Assembly: GCF_016808335.1 (NCBI RefSeq)
Contig: NC_053146.1
Span: forward strand, 7,913,015 to 7,977,014
Direction of reading: 5' to 3'
Length of the DNA stretch: 64,000 nt
From: Panicum virgatum
Taxonomy: Eukaryota > Streptophyta > Magnoliopsida > Poales > Poaceae
Within the stretch, counting starts at the first letter, position 1; each line of letters opens with the position of its first letter. Shown piece after piece: positions 46,035-60,229 of this stretch. The notes beneath the pieces were generated by a model, which saw only the letters and a program-made list of their open reading frames with translations, was not told the origin of the DNA and did not search any database. The translations under genes and the position numbers were made by a program.

Positions 46035-46272
46035 TAAATTTGGCGGCAAAAGCTTTAAAGTACAAACATTTCAGCAGCCTTAGGCACCGGTTTTTATTTA
46101 CTAACCAGTTCTTTAGGCACTTTTCAACTCCCACCCATTGTAGCCCTAAGGTACCGGGTGGAATTATCACCCGGTACCTTTGGGGCACCTTAGGTACCGG
46201 GTGGTTTCAAACCGGTGCCTTGGCCCTCAAAGACACTGGTTGATATTATCACCCGGTACCTTAGGCCTTCGA

Positions 46273-46690
46273 TGTATATAAGGTCGTGCCCTGTTTTCTT
46301 CTCTTCTTCCTCACTTCTTCCTTCCACACACTGCGCCGATCGTCCTCCGCCTCCTCCTCCGATGCCGATCGTCGTCCGCCGCCCCCTCCGCGCCGCGCCC
46401 GGTCGTCCCTTGGCACGCCGACTCGACGCCGCCGCCATTCCTCCACCGACGCGCCTCCTCGACGGCCCCGCGCGGCCCTTTTGTTCGGTGCACCCCCTCG
46501 ACGCCGCCGCCCCCGCCGCCGCCATTCCCCTTGGCGCCTCCTCTGCACGCCTCCTCGACGCCGGCCTCCCCTGCGTGCCTCCTTGATGCCGGCCGCCTCG
46601 ACGCCGCCTCCCCTTCAGCCGCCGCCGCCCTCTCGCCGTGTCGACGCCGCCGTCCTTTCGACTTCCGCCGCCCCCCCTCACCGTAAGTGC
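46273..46690 (+). promoter_or_regulatory. TATA box and GC-rich putative first exon
   Basis: gtatataagg lies just inside accggt repeats and is followed by a pyrimidine-rich cttcttcctcacttcttcc tract and a GC-rich segment ending near ctcaccgtaag, a donor-like word. The arrangement mirrors the left end of element A. The overlapping long frames are Pro/Arg/Ala-rich and not convincing as protein. Confidence 0.35.
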
Positions 46691-46744
46691 AGGCCGGCCG
46701 GCCGGCCGGGTCACCAGAGCTTCGCTGCCCCTTTTTTATTTTAT

Positions 46745-46995
46745 GACAATTGTAGATAATTAGAGGTAATTGTAGATAATTAGAGAGAATTGTAGATAAT
46801 TAGAGACAATTAGTAGAGAATTAGTGGAGAATTAGAGAGATTTAGTAGATAATTAGTAGAGAATTAGTGGAGAATTAGAGAATTAGTAGAGAATTATTAG
46901 AGAATTAGTAGAGAATTAGAGGTAATTGTAGATAATTAGAGAGAATTAGAGATACTTAGATAATTAGAGAGAATTAAAGTGTTTGTGTTATTTGA
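46745..46995. repeat. aattagagagaattgtagat tandem repeat
   Basis: About 20 imperfect 10-13-bp units such as gtagataattagag and tagtagagaatt follow the GC-rich block, probably inside an intron of a CACTA gene start. Confidence 0.8.
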
Positions 46996-47439
46996 TATAA
47001 TTAGTAGAAATTATTTAGAGATACGATCCCTTTTCTATTTTTTTCTTAGTGAACTTTGGAAATTCATAAGAATTTGTAAAAAAATTAGAAAAATACAAAA
47101 CTAATTTTGTTATTTTCCTTGTGAGTAGATCTACATGATGATGTTGTGAGTTTGTTTTGAAACCTTGTGTAGCTAGTTTTAAAAATAGGAGTAACATATA
47201 GTGCATTTCATTGGGGAGCACTAGTGGTGCTACCGGAGCATTAGGGGGGCCAGGCCCCTGCACGCCCCCCCTTGGCTCCCCTTGCGTCCCGCACGCACTG
47301 CCCTGCTAGCCCCGCGCGCCGCAGAAGCTAGTGCGCGCTCGTGGTGGGTTGGGCTGGAATAGCTGGATCGGGTGTGTAGGAGGTCGGTTGGGTGTAGAAT
47401 TTCATTCTACACAGCTAGGGTGTAGAATAGCGCTGTTCT

Positions 47440-47877
47440 ATATATATATGTGTATATATATATGTATATATATATATGTATATATATACTCATATATATA
47501 GGAACGTATCATGTGCAAACTTTAATTTTTATGAAAATTTGTACAAATCACAATAAAAAAATCATCTAAATTCACTAAAAAAATCACATAGGTAGATGAT
47601 ATGATGATACACAACTTTGTAAAATATCTTGTCCAAACTCGACTTTGTCTGTGAGATATAAAAATAATAAATTTCTAACAAATTATTTGTACAGCTTTCT
47701 GGCTTGAAATTTATTATTTTTATATCTCACAAACGAAGTCAAATTTGGATAAGATATTTTACAAAATTGTGTACCATCATATTATCTATATGTGTGATTT
47801 TTTTGGTGAATTTAGACGATTATTTTATCGTGATTTGTATAAGTTTTCATGAAATTGTGGTTTTCACCAGATATGTT

Positions 47878-47925
<48 letters not shown>
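47440..47925. repeat. (TA)n microsatellite split by a fold-back element
   Basis: tatatatatgtgtatatata runs at 47440-47500 and a pure (AT)n run at 47881-47925 flank the 47501-47879 fold-back. Confidence 0.8.
47501..47879. mobile_element. Fold-back MITE (379 bp)
   Basis: ggaacgtatcatgtg at the left pairs with the right end accagatatgttcc. Long inner arms (aaaatatcttgtccaaactcg against ttggataagatatttt, and agatataaaaataataaatt against aatttattatttttatatct) form a hairpin of about 165-bp arms centred near 47690. It lies inside a TA repeat, fitting a TA target site. Confidence 0.75.
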
Positions 47926-47928
<3 letters not shown>

Positions 47929-48363
47929 GTTTTTCAGTCGTACGAACTAGGTGGTAGGCATGTGCATCAAGTAGAAAGTTTGCACGCGAACAGAAAAGTC
48001 AGGCTATGTGATTTGACATTGGGAGCAAAATGGTCAGTTATTTCAATCTTATTAATCTCAATAACAGTCTAGTCTAACGGATTTCCTCATCATTTCCAAA
48101 AGAATATCCGACTTCCAAGCCTTGTTTCTGTTAAGTGTATATCAGAGCTTTGACATCCAGGAGTTTTGTGTTATGATCTCTCTAAAACTCAGCATCATAT
48201 CTTGCTTGATTTCGACTCACCGGTTACATAAATGAAACTAATGCGGAATCTATTCCAAACAGCATACAGATATATTCATTCGGTATCTTTCTTTGCTGTT
48301 GACTAATTAAGCAAAATGGAAGCCGAAGTATCAGAGATAGCAGTATCACTAGTAATTGGTATT
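47926..48363. other. Spacer
   Basis: No element ends or coding motifs recognised. Confidence 0.4.
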
Positions 48364-49984
48364 CACTACTGGAAAACGGGCTATGGGAACCGGTTGGAAA
48401 TGGCCTTAGGCATCGGTTTTCCAACCGGTTCCCGCCAACCGAGACCAATGGCCTCGCCTTAGGACACCAGGTATTTAACCCGGTGCCTTAGGCACCCATT
48501 GGTACTAGTTGGAAAGTCCAACCGGTATCAAAGAGGTTACCACGCTGACGCAAGGTGGCAGCCCCTTTGGTATCAGTTGGTCTTTCCAACCGGTACCAAT
48601 GATCTTTTCCTTTTTTTCCAAATCCAGTTTTGTTTGTTATATTTATTACTATTTATTCTTTTATACTTGCTAAACGCACTCGAGCTCTACAGTACTACAC
48701 GTTCATTGGTCGTTCGTGTTCGTTTTCAGAGAATATTTGAAACTAACTAAAAGTGAAATGCGAGCATATAATTAAGCTAATTAGATTAACTAATATATTT
48801 ACAAATATACAAACATCAAGGCATCACGTTTAAAAATATTTACAAATGTACAAGTCATGTTTGTAGTCCAACTACTAGTCCCCTCAGGAGCTCGATGGAA
48901 GTCCTCTATGGATGTGACCGTCGTGGTAGAACTCGCCTATAGGATTCAAGATCTCGTTCAAAATGAATCCGGCGAGCTGCTCGCACACGGCATTGATCCG
49001 ATCAGTAGAGTAACATTCATCCCCCATTTGAGACATCTATCATTTAGAAAAAAAGGATTAACATCATGTGCGTTAGTATAATTATGAAAATGTACTAGTG
49101 AACGGTTTGGACGTACTCTCGTGTTCTCATCAGTAGTCGTCCTGCATGGAGTCATGATGTGCAACGCATATGTAGTACCCGCACCAATCAGTTCCTTGTT
49201 GTTGTCTCGCACACTTAAGGAGAAACAAATAAATTACTCAATTTAGAATAATTTGGGATTATATACTTAACTAGACAAATCTTTGAGGATCAACATACCG
49301 GATAATCCATTTTAACGTTCAGTTCGGGCCTCCATTGACCACGTCCTTTGTTATTTTTCACAATTTTTTTTCCAAACCCTGCACTCAAAGTTAAGTTTGA
49401 TATTCAGTAATTATTATTAACAAAAAAAGAATTTGATTGTGCAAACTGAACTTACCTGTTCAAGGGGTCTATGATATGTTGGATTGCGGACTTTGGATTT
49501 CTCATTGAGTCAAAGACTATAAGATTGCCGGTCTCTACGGAAAGTATGAATAAAATCTAATGATAACTTCAGATATAGATAGGATATATATATACATGCA
49601 TTAGACGACTTAGTATTTATTTAGTAATATAATAGAGGATTGAGTCGACCAAGACTTACTCAAAGTTGTATGGTATGAATATATAGGATTTGTAATTTGG
49701 GGGTTATTGCGTCTTTACCCCTGTTTTGAACCTCAATTGCGATTTTACCCTCCTTTTTCTTTACTTTGCATTTTTGCCCCTACTGTTCCACTACGAAGCT
49801 TCCGTTTACCTCTGGAGTTGACTCCGTTAGTTGCATTGAGAGTTTAAGAGTTTTAAAAAAATAAGAAAACTCTTCGTAATACAGTAAAAAGACCAACATA
49901 CCCCTTATCTCTTGAATCCCTTATCTTTCACCGTGTTGTCTATCTATTCATCTGAGCCACCCACGAACCCTAGATCTAACTTGC

Positions 49985-50260
49985 AGGCGAGGAGCGGCTG
50001 AGCGGCGGGGCGGCGCCGAGCGCACGTGCAGGAGGCCGCGCCGCGCAGGAGGAGGGGACCCGCGGGGGCCACGCGGAGGCCGGCACCTCGCCTCGCCTCT
50101 CCTCGAGGGTAGGGCGCGAGCCACGCGAGCAGGGGCCCGCGGAGGGCGCGCAGAGGCCGCGCCACACAGGAGGCAGGGCCCGCGGAGGCCACGCGGGAGG
50201 CCGGCGCCTCGCCTCGCGTGGAGGGCGCGAGCGGGAGACCCGCGGGGAGCGGCGCTGAGC
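49985..50260. repeat. GC-rich duplicated leader of the MULE
   Basis: Two units about 122 bp apart share aggccgcgcc, cccgcggaggccacgcggg and cctcgcctcgc words (about 50032 and 50154). Overlapping frames on the minus strand are artefacts of composition. It lies between the TIR and the transposase ATG and may hold the promoter and 5' untranslated region. Confidence 0.6.
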
Positions 50261-50318
50261 AGGAGGCGGGGGCGCGCGCGGGTGCCACGCTCGAGGGGGC
50301 GAAGCATGCGCTGCAGCC

Positions 50319-53415
<3,097 letters not shown>

Positions 53416-53940
53416 TTGGCTCAATTGTTAGGAATAGATGCATGAATGTGATGCAGTCACCTCTCATCATGTAATATACCAGTCGATTTTGTTGGACACC
53501 TATGTTGGGATGTGATCTCATGGTGCTTCTTTTTTGGATATGTATGATGGGGGGTTCTGATTTGGTGCTACATCTCTTTTGGATATGTATATATGATGGG
53601 ATGTTATCTATCTACTATCAACATATATGCATGTGGTTTCAACTTAATTTTGTATGTCAGGTTGCTGTCCAAATTTCTGTCAAATACTTGTTCATATTCT
53701 TATTGAAATTCTGCTGAAATATAATGAAAACAGGGGTATATTCACAAAGTTCTAAAAAAAGTAGGGGTATATTTGCAAGGGTAAAATTGTCTTCTTTAAC
53801 ACCGTTAACTGCTGTTCACGGAGTAGGGGTAGAATGAGTGTTCATTTGCGAACAGTAAGGGTAAAAATGCAAAGTCAAAAAAAGTTGGGGTAAAATCGCA
53901 ATTGGAGTTCAAAACAGGGGTAAAAACACAATTGCCCCTT

Positions 53941-54171
53941 GTAATTTTGCCTAGTCAACGAATCGTACATGTTTTGGCACGTTTCCTTGTAATTTTCGTT
54001 GAGCACTTTCTGGTTGACTAGCAAAGGAGACATGAAGTCGATCTGATGGTGCCATCCATGTTTTCGGCTTCTTTGGGTCTCGTGTCTAAACGATACAATA
54101 GAAATTTTATAATGCACACATATTATTATGTTCTTGTTAATAAAAAGTATTAATGTAGAGGTAAGTGATAC
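53941..54171 (-). other. Exon-intron stretch of the CACTA gene right of the MULE
   Basis: About 53950-54100 on the minus strand reads QIDFMSPLLVNQKVLNENY and TCQNMYDSLTRQNYK, leading directly into the MULE insertion point. The rest is intron-like. Confidence 0.6.
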
Positions 54172-56834
54172 TTACAAAACCCAAATGGTGATGATAGAGG
54201 CGTCGAGAGCTTGTCGATGGTAAATGTGATATAAATTTTTGAAGTACACCCAGAAGTCGTCCTCCCCGCGGAAGAAATCATAGTCACGATACTTGACTCC
54301 AAACATTTTCCCTTCGTCATTCGACATTCGCAGGTACCATCTATGCAAATTGAACATCTGCGTGCCTAGACTTTTCTCCTCTTCCTCAGTGACAAAAGGT
54401 TTTCCATGCTGGAATGGAGTAAGAACGGGAGCGACAGGGATTTCCGTCTCCACTCGGCCCGTTGCCTCCTCTAGCGTTAATCCAGTTTCAGAAAGAAATA
54501 TCGTGGCCTGTAGGTCCGCTTGGAGTTGTACGTCCGTCGGGTGTAGGAGTGACAACCCTGGCACCCGGAGGGGCTCGAGTTCTTTTTGTTGTGTGCCATG
54601 CTGAGGAATGGTCTTGCCACATTTTTTCTTCACATTTCTCACCTTGTGTTCCTTTGTTAGAGTACGTTCATAGTCCGAGGGTAAGCTTTTCGGTTGTGGT
54701 GGGTTGTCTAGGCTCGCGAGAAACTTTTTTCCTAATTCTAGAGGTACATTTTCCCTCGGCGGGGGGACTTTAGGCTTCAACTGTTCTTTTATATATCGAG
54801 CAGTGTCCTCTTCCAACTCCTCAGCGGTCTTCTCGTAGGTCAATTTTCTTTCGACCGTTTTCTGCTTCTTCTTTGAGGGTCCAGCCGCTGGGAGGTATGC
54901 TGTCTTTTTCTTTCCTTGTTCTGGTGCAGGAGGAGTTGGAGTACTCGTAGCCCTTTGCGCTGGCGGAGACGGTGGTGAAGGAGCTAGTTGTGGGGACGGC
55001 GGTGAGGGAGGCCGCAGAGACGGGCGATCGGTCTGCACGGGAGCCGTTGTGCTTGTAGTAAGTTTGATGTCGGCCTTGCGCCATAGAATGACCCTGTGCA
55101 GTGCGTCTCCCAATGTCTTCTCTCCATCCCCTCTAATGAAGAGCTCAAGATCCTCATTGTTTCCAACTATCTGCTCGACTGTGACGGAGGTGTAGCCAGG
55201 GGGTATCGGCCTTCCATGAATTGTAGTAGAAGGATTCAGGGGCAGGGCTGACCCGTATGTGACATGAATGGATATATTCATTGCTCGTACAAGAAGCTCA
55301 CACGGTGTCGGCATGGTGACATCATCCACTGGATACCTCTGGTCATCTACTGTCGTTGGCACAATATGGGGTTGCTGTTCAGTTTGTACGTCGGGCGCCG
55401 CCGTGGATGCACAACTGCTGCGTCGCTGTGAGGCCGGGCTTATCACAACATCCGGGTGTGACCCAGCAGTGCCCCTTTGGCTTAGAGCTAGCTGCACTGC
55501 CTCATTGACCCTGGTGTCCATATGAGATTCCAAGGATGCAACCTTCCTGTTCATCTCTTCTTGTATGGCATGGAGTTTCTCTTCCTGTTCGACTTTGCTC
55601 TTTCGGTGAGTCTTGTAAGAGTAATCTCCGGCCCAAGCAACTTTCCGCGGGCTCGTCCAGGGTGTTCCGGATTCTTTAATACCCTTATCAGCTCATCATT
55701 CTCCCTTTGAGGCTGAAATGTTCCTTGTTGGGCCTCATCTATTGCAGCGACTAGATCGCGGGACACTTCTTGCATATGCTCGGCCACGACCAAACTTCCA
55801 TCTAACTAGTTTAGTGTCACGCCATTAGCAAATAACCACCACTTGGATCTATTCGGCCAATCCCAAGTTGTCGGCCTGATGCCTCTATCCATAAGGTCCT
55901 GCTCCATCTTCTGCCATTTTTTAACTGACTTCTTATACCCGGCAGCCACAAGGTGGTGGCTGTACTTCTTATTTGCTGTATTCACCTTGGCCTGTTCGGA
56001 TTTTTCTTGGGCTTCCTCTGATAGTTTGTATTGTTTGAACTCCTCCCAGTATGGTTTAACCTGAGGAAGATCGTCCCAGTTCGGCTCCTTATACTTTTTG
56101 ATATAATTGATGTACAACTTCTTCTTGAAAGTTGCAAAGGCAAGGGCCATCTTTTTCAAGGCACATTTCTTCACAAGTTCTTGGTCAACTCCTTCAGGAA
56201 GAGTGAACATATCCTTGAGTTCTGCCCATAGCATTTCCTTTTAATGTTGAGGCACAGCGTGTTGCTGTTCTTCGGATTTGCTCGTTTTCCATAGTCTTGT
56301 GGTGATCGGAATTCTTGCCCGAACAATAACCTCACATTGGTTGACAAATTTTGTGCTAGCAGCCTCTGGAGCACTTGGACAACCCTCTGCGTCCACTTCT
56401 GTGACGACCTGTCTTCCCTCCATTTTCTTGGTTGGCTGGCATCTCCCTTTTGACTGGCTCAACGAAGTCGATGCGGACGTCGACTAAATTACAGAAAAGA
56501 TATGTTAATCGCAAAACTAATCTACCGAAGTCACCATGCATATAGTTTCAAGATTCATACTGGAACATCCAGCTGTTGATTGGGCGGCGGCGCAAAGTCA
56601 TCATCTTCTTCATCGGCATCTCCAGACATATTCAGTAATGAATCAATTGTCCGAGCATCTTCTTCAGCGATTGGCTGGGGGGTGTTGGCCCTCGTATCTT
56701 CATTTATTGCGTCCAACATGTATTGCCTGGCGGCCTCGTCATCACCGAAGGGGTCCATCCTTAACTGAAATCGTAAAAATGTGTTAGAGTATGTGTCCAT
56801 CCTTAAATGAAGCAGGAGAATTCAATTCTTTGAA

Positions 56835-57410
56835 CGAATATGCGTGTTTGAAAGAGAGAGAGTGTGTGTGTATGTTAGAGGGAGAGAGAGCGAGAGTGTG
56901 TGTGTGTTTGTGAGTGTGAGTGAGTGTGTGTGTGTGTGAGTGTGTGTGTGTGTGTGTGTGAGAGTGTGAGTGTGTGTGTGTGTGTATGTTAGAGGGAGAG
57001 AGAGAGTGTGTGTGTGTATGTTAGAGGGATAGAGAGAGAGAGTTAGTGAGTGTGTGTGTGTGAGTCAGTGTGTGTGTGGGTGTGCGTGTTTGTGTGTTAG
57101 TGGGACAGAGAAAGAGAGAGAGAGAGAGTTAGTGTGTGTGTGAGTCGGTGTGTGTGTGAGTGAGTGTGTGAGTGTGAGAGTGTGTGTGTGAAAGAGAGAG
57201 TGTGAGAGAGTGTGTGTATGTTAGAGGGACAGAGAAAGACAGAGAGAGTTAGTGAGTGTGTGTGAGTCAGTGTGTGTGTGTTTGTGTGTTAGTGGGACAG
57301 AGAAACAGAGAGAGAGAGTTAGTGTGTGTGAGTCAGTGTGAGTGTGTGTGAGTGAGTGTGTGTGTGTGTGAGAGAGAGTGTGTGTGTGCGTGTGTGTGAG
57401 CGAGAGACTG
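56835..57410. repeat. (GT)n/(GA)n compound microsatellite
   Basis: About 575 bp of tgtgtgtg, agagagag and gagtgtgagtg runs, including a longer repeated phrase tgttagagggacagagaaag. It lies just upstream of the CACTA gene start and may replace the original promoter. Confidence 0.92.
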
Positions 57411-58397
57411 AGTGTTGGTGAGGAGACATCGAGAGAGCGTCGGTGGGGAGACAGCGAGAGAGCGTCGGTGACAAGGAGACAACGAGAGTTAGCGAGAGAC
57501 CGATCGCCGTTAAGAAGTCGTTAAGAAGGAGAGAGCATCGTGTTTGATTTCATAATTAAGAATGAAGAATTCATAATACATAAATACATGAGTTACAGAA
57601 ATACATGATAAATACATAAATACAAGCATTATTCACTCTCTATTTAAATACATAATTAAATAAAGTCTCTCTAATAACTAAATTCTATAACTAAATTATA
57701 CACTATATATAATGAAAACATTGTACACTATACATAAGACTAATAATAGAAATTCTCTCTAATAACTAAATTCTATAACTAAATTATCTCTTTAATATTT
57801 TAAAAGCATGAGGTAAAGTCCATTAATGGGTTTAGAAAAAAATTATCTAAAGCTAATTACACTTCATAGAGCTCATGTCTCAAAGCTCATAAGGAGAACA
57901 ATTTTAGAACTTAGTATAAAATAAAAAAAAGCTACCGAAAATCCTAGTGCCAACAATGACCAAGTTGGTATAAGCCAGTTGTTGCTACCGAAAATGCAAG
58001 TTCCAGAACCAACAAAATCAATCTGCACATTCCGACATTGAACAAACTAGAGTTTTAACTACAACATTTGAGAGGGACCCAGTAAACACAAACAAATTTG
58101 GAAACTCTTGACGGTGTAACAAGATGAAGCTCTACAATTCTATATATCAGAGGGTCCATATCAACCTGTTTTGAAAGAATATCCATTTAAAGGCATGAAG
58201 ATTCATCAGCGGAGATTTTGTAGGAACCTTATTTTGTTATTTCTAAGAGCTAATTAGTAGACAATTGTATGCTGCAATTGTGTTGATTTACTTATTAGCA
58301 ATGCTCTATTTGAGTAAGTATATGTGCTTGTGTATTTATCATGTCATATTTTTGTCACTCATGCCCATGACTGTTTGGCCCCCCTATATCCAAATCC
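57411..58397. other. AT-rich spacer with a short direct repeat
   Basis: ctctctaataactaaattct followed by ataactaaatta occurs twice (57662 and 57752). No gene. Confidence 0.5.
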
Positions 58398-58414
58398 TGG
58401 CTACGCCCCTGGCA
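58370..58414. mobile_element. hAT-like terminus
   Basis: tttggcccccctatatcc and cctggctacgcccctgg have the inverse look of caggggcgga-type hAT ends (compare 14444). The left partner is not found. Confidence 0.4.
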
Positions 58415-59010
58415 GGACGGCGAGGGCGGTGGCGCGCAGGCCCGCGAGCGGCAAGATGGAGCTACCGGGCCAGCGGCGGCGGCGCGTGTGACCGCGGAGG
58501 AGCGGAGGCCGTGGCGGCGCGGCCAGCTATGAGCCGGCCAAGACAGCTGCGGCAGTGCAAGCGGCAGCTAGGCGAGGGAGCGGCCGCCCGGCAGGGAGTG
58601 GCGGCGCGCAGGCCGGCGAGGGCGGCGGCGCGCAGGCCTAGTCACCTGCGGGGAGCGGCGGAGCGGGCAAGGCGGTCGCACGGACCGGTGCGGGCCTGCG
58701 CGAGGAGAGACCGGCGGTGGATGCCACCTGCGGGGATGCTCCGGCGTGTGGGAGGCAGCCTCACGGGCTGACGCAGGCGTGCAGCATGGGGAGCGAGCAT
58801 GGGCCGGCGGCGTGTGCTGCGCCGCTTGGGAGGAGGCCGCACAGGCCGGGCTCGCGCGCGCGACGACCAGGCACTAGGCGGAGGTGCTGCTGCGCGGTGG
58901 TGGCGGCCGCACGGGCCGGCGACGGAGGCTTCCTGCCAGGCTGCTGCTGCACGGGGACGTGGCCGGCTGGCCGCACAAGGCCAGCGTGGCCGCACTTGCT
59001 GCTGCAACGA
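58415..59010. other. GC-rich island, probably carried gene fragments
   Basis: Very high GC, with ggcggcgcgcaggcc and gcacgggccggc words repeated. Frames are open on several overlapping frames on both strands, rich in Arg, Ala and Gly, with no motif. Directly next to a transposon end, so possibly transduplicated DNA. No gene is called. Confidence 0.4.
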
Positions 59011-59456
59011 GGATTAAAATTTCAAGAAAAATCTATGTGTGCTACGAATCAAGCAGCTCCGCCGTCCATCTAATCTCTCTGATTTTGTTTTGACTATTAG
59101 GTAATGGACATTTTGCCTCAGTAATTCAGCTCCTGATCTCCCACATCTCTCTACCCCCAACTGATTTTGTTCTAATTTTGGTCTCGTGGAAAAATGGAGT
59201 TTAGGGCATCTCCATAGCCAGCAAATTGGTGATTGAAATTACTGAACCATCATTGAACATCGAGATTAGTAATTGAGCTACTACTCATGTTCTAACTTTT
59301 CTCCGCTTGTTTTGCTTTGATGCAATTCAGTAATTTCAGGAAAAAATGCTAAAAAAAATCATTGATTTTGGTTGAGTGATCTCATTAATTACTGAATTCA
59401 TCACCATACTTAGTTACCAATGATTTCTTGAATTACTAGAATACTAAAGTTATTGA
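59011..59456. repeat. attactgaa-rich repeat relic
   Basis: Words such as gaaattactgaacc, taattactgaattc and ttcagtaatttcagg in both orientations resemble the repeat at 13995-14405. Confidence 0.4.
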
Positions 59457-60212
59457 TGTTGATGGAAGCTAGGGTTCCTGATCTTCCGAAAGGTTCAGAT
59501 AAGCGACGATTTGGTGGAGTCGCGACACACGTCGATCCGACTTCCGAACAACACGTTCAAAACCCCGCAATCGCAGCACCATGTCTCCTCAAGTTATCGA
59601 CCGGTGGATGCACGGCCGACCTCACCAAGAAGGCTAATCTCTGCCTGTGAATCGAAGAACACAAGCAAGAACACGAAAGGATGCAGCCAAATTGCAGATG
59701 TATGATTAAACTCACGAGTTGGGGTCTCACAAACCGTTGAACGGCGAAACTATTCTTGACAGATTAATCTAAGCAAAACCTAAACCCTAATGATGAGGCG
59801 GCGGCTGTTTATGAAGCCCCTAGGGTCGTGGCTAGACCCCCTGGTCGACACCCTAGTGGACCACACTTGAAACATGGCCCAAAGGCCAAAATACGGCGAC
59901 GCAGCGCCTGAGACAGATTCTGGACGTCCACTTGTTTCGAGGATTCCCGTTGACTCAGGCCTCATTTGGACATGGGACCGGTGCCATTGGAAGGTCTATG
60001 AAATTCTGTTTCCATCCATATATAGAACGTCCAAATCCGAGCCCGTATGCGGCCTCGGCGTCCGTTTTACTTCAGACAGATCCTGGACTCCGAGGTGGAC
60101 TCAAAGTTGAGTTGTATTGGGCCTCTAACTGGACTTGGCCGACCTTGCTGGCCCCTCCACGCCTCCAAGCCCCTCTCCAACATCATTCTCATCATCTCCA
60201 TGGTTCCTAACA
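59457..60212 (-). mobile_element. Gypsy LTR, probably the 3' LTR of the minus-strand element
   Basis: Read on the minus strand it starts tgttaggaaccatggagatg and ends agcttccatcaaca, giving TG...CA ends over 756 bp. The neighbouring minus-strand internal sequence lies on the higher-coordinate side. A purine-rich tract directly before tgttagg is weak, so the boundary is provisional. Confidence 0.5.
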
Positions 60213-60229
60213 ATAATTAAATCATTAGG

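Larger units (their letters stand above)
44031..47240 (+). mobile_element. CACTA element C, internally deleted relative of element A
   Basis: The left end caatactagaaaacgggcc is one base from CACTACTAG. accggt subterminal repeats run to 44420, then a TATA box (44436) and leader nearly identical to element A. The TNP2 core is missing, but its last codons remain (45280-45402), followed by the shared 20-bp minisatellite. From 45905 more accggt repeats, a tRNA-like block, a second TATA (about 46273) and a GC-rich segment follow. No right terminus is seen, so the right part may be a second nested element. Confidence 0.75.

Noticed and set aside
46190..46759. Frames up to 174 codons on both strands
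   Set aside because: Pro/Arg/Ala-rich in every frame, no motif; treated as a GC-rich leader behind a TATA box.
56835..57410. Possible CRISPR-like or regulatory repeat array
   Set aside because: Simple GT/GA microsatellite without spaced identical repeats.
58265..59093. Frames of 118-168 codons on both strands
   Set aside because: GC-rich island open in many frames with no recognisable product.
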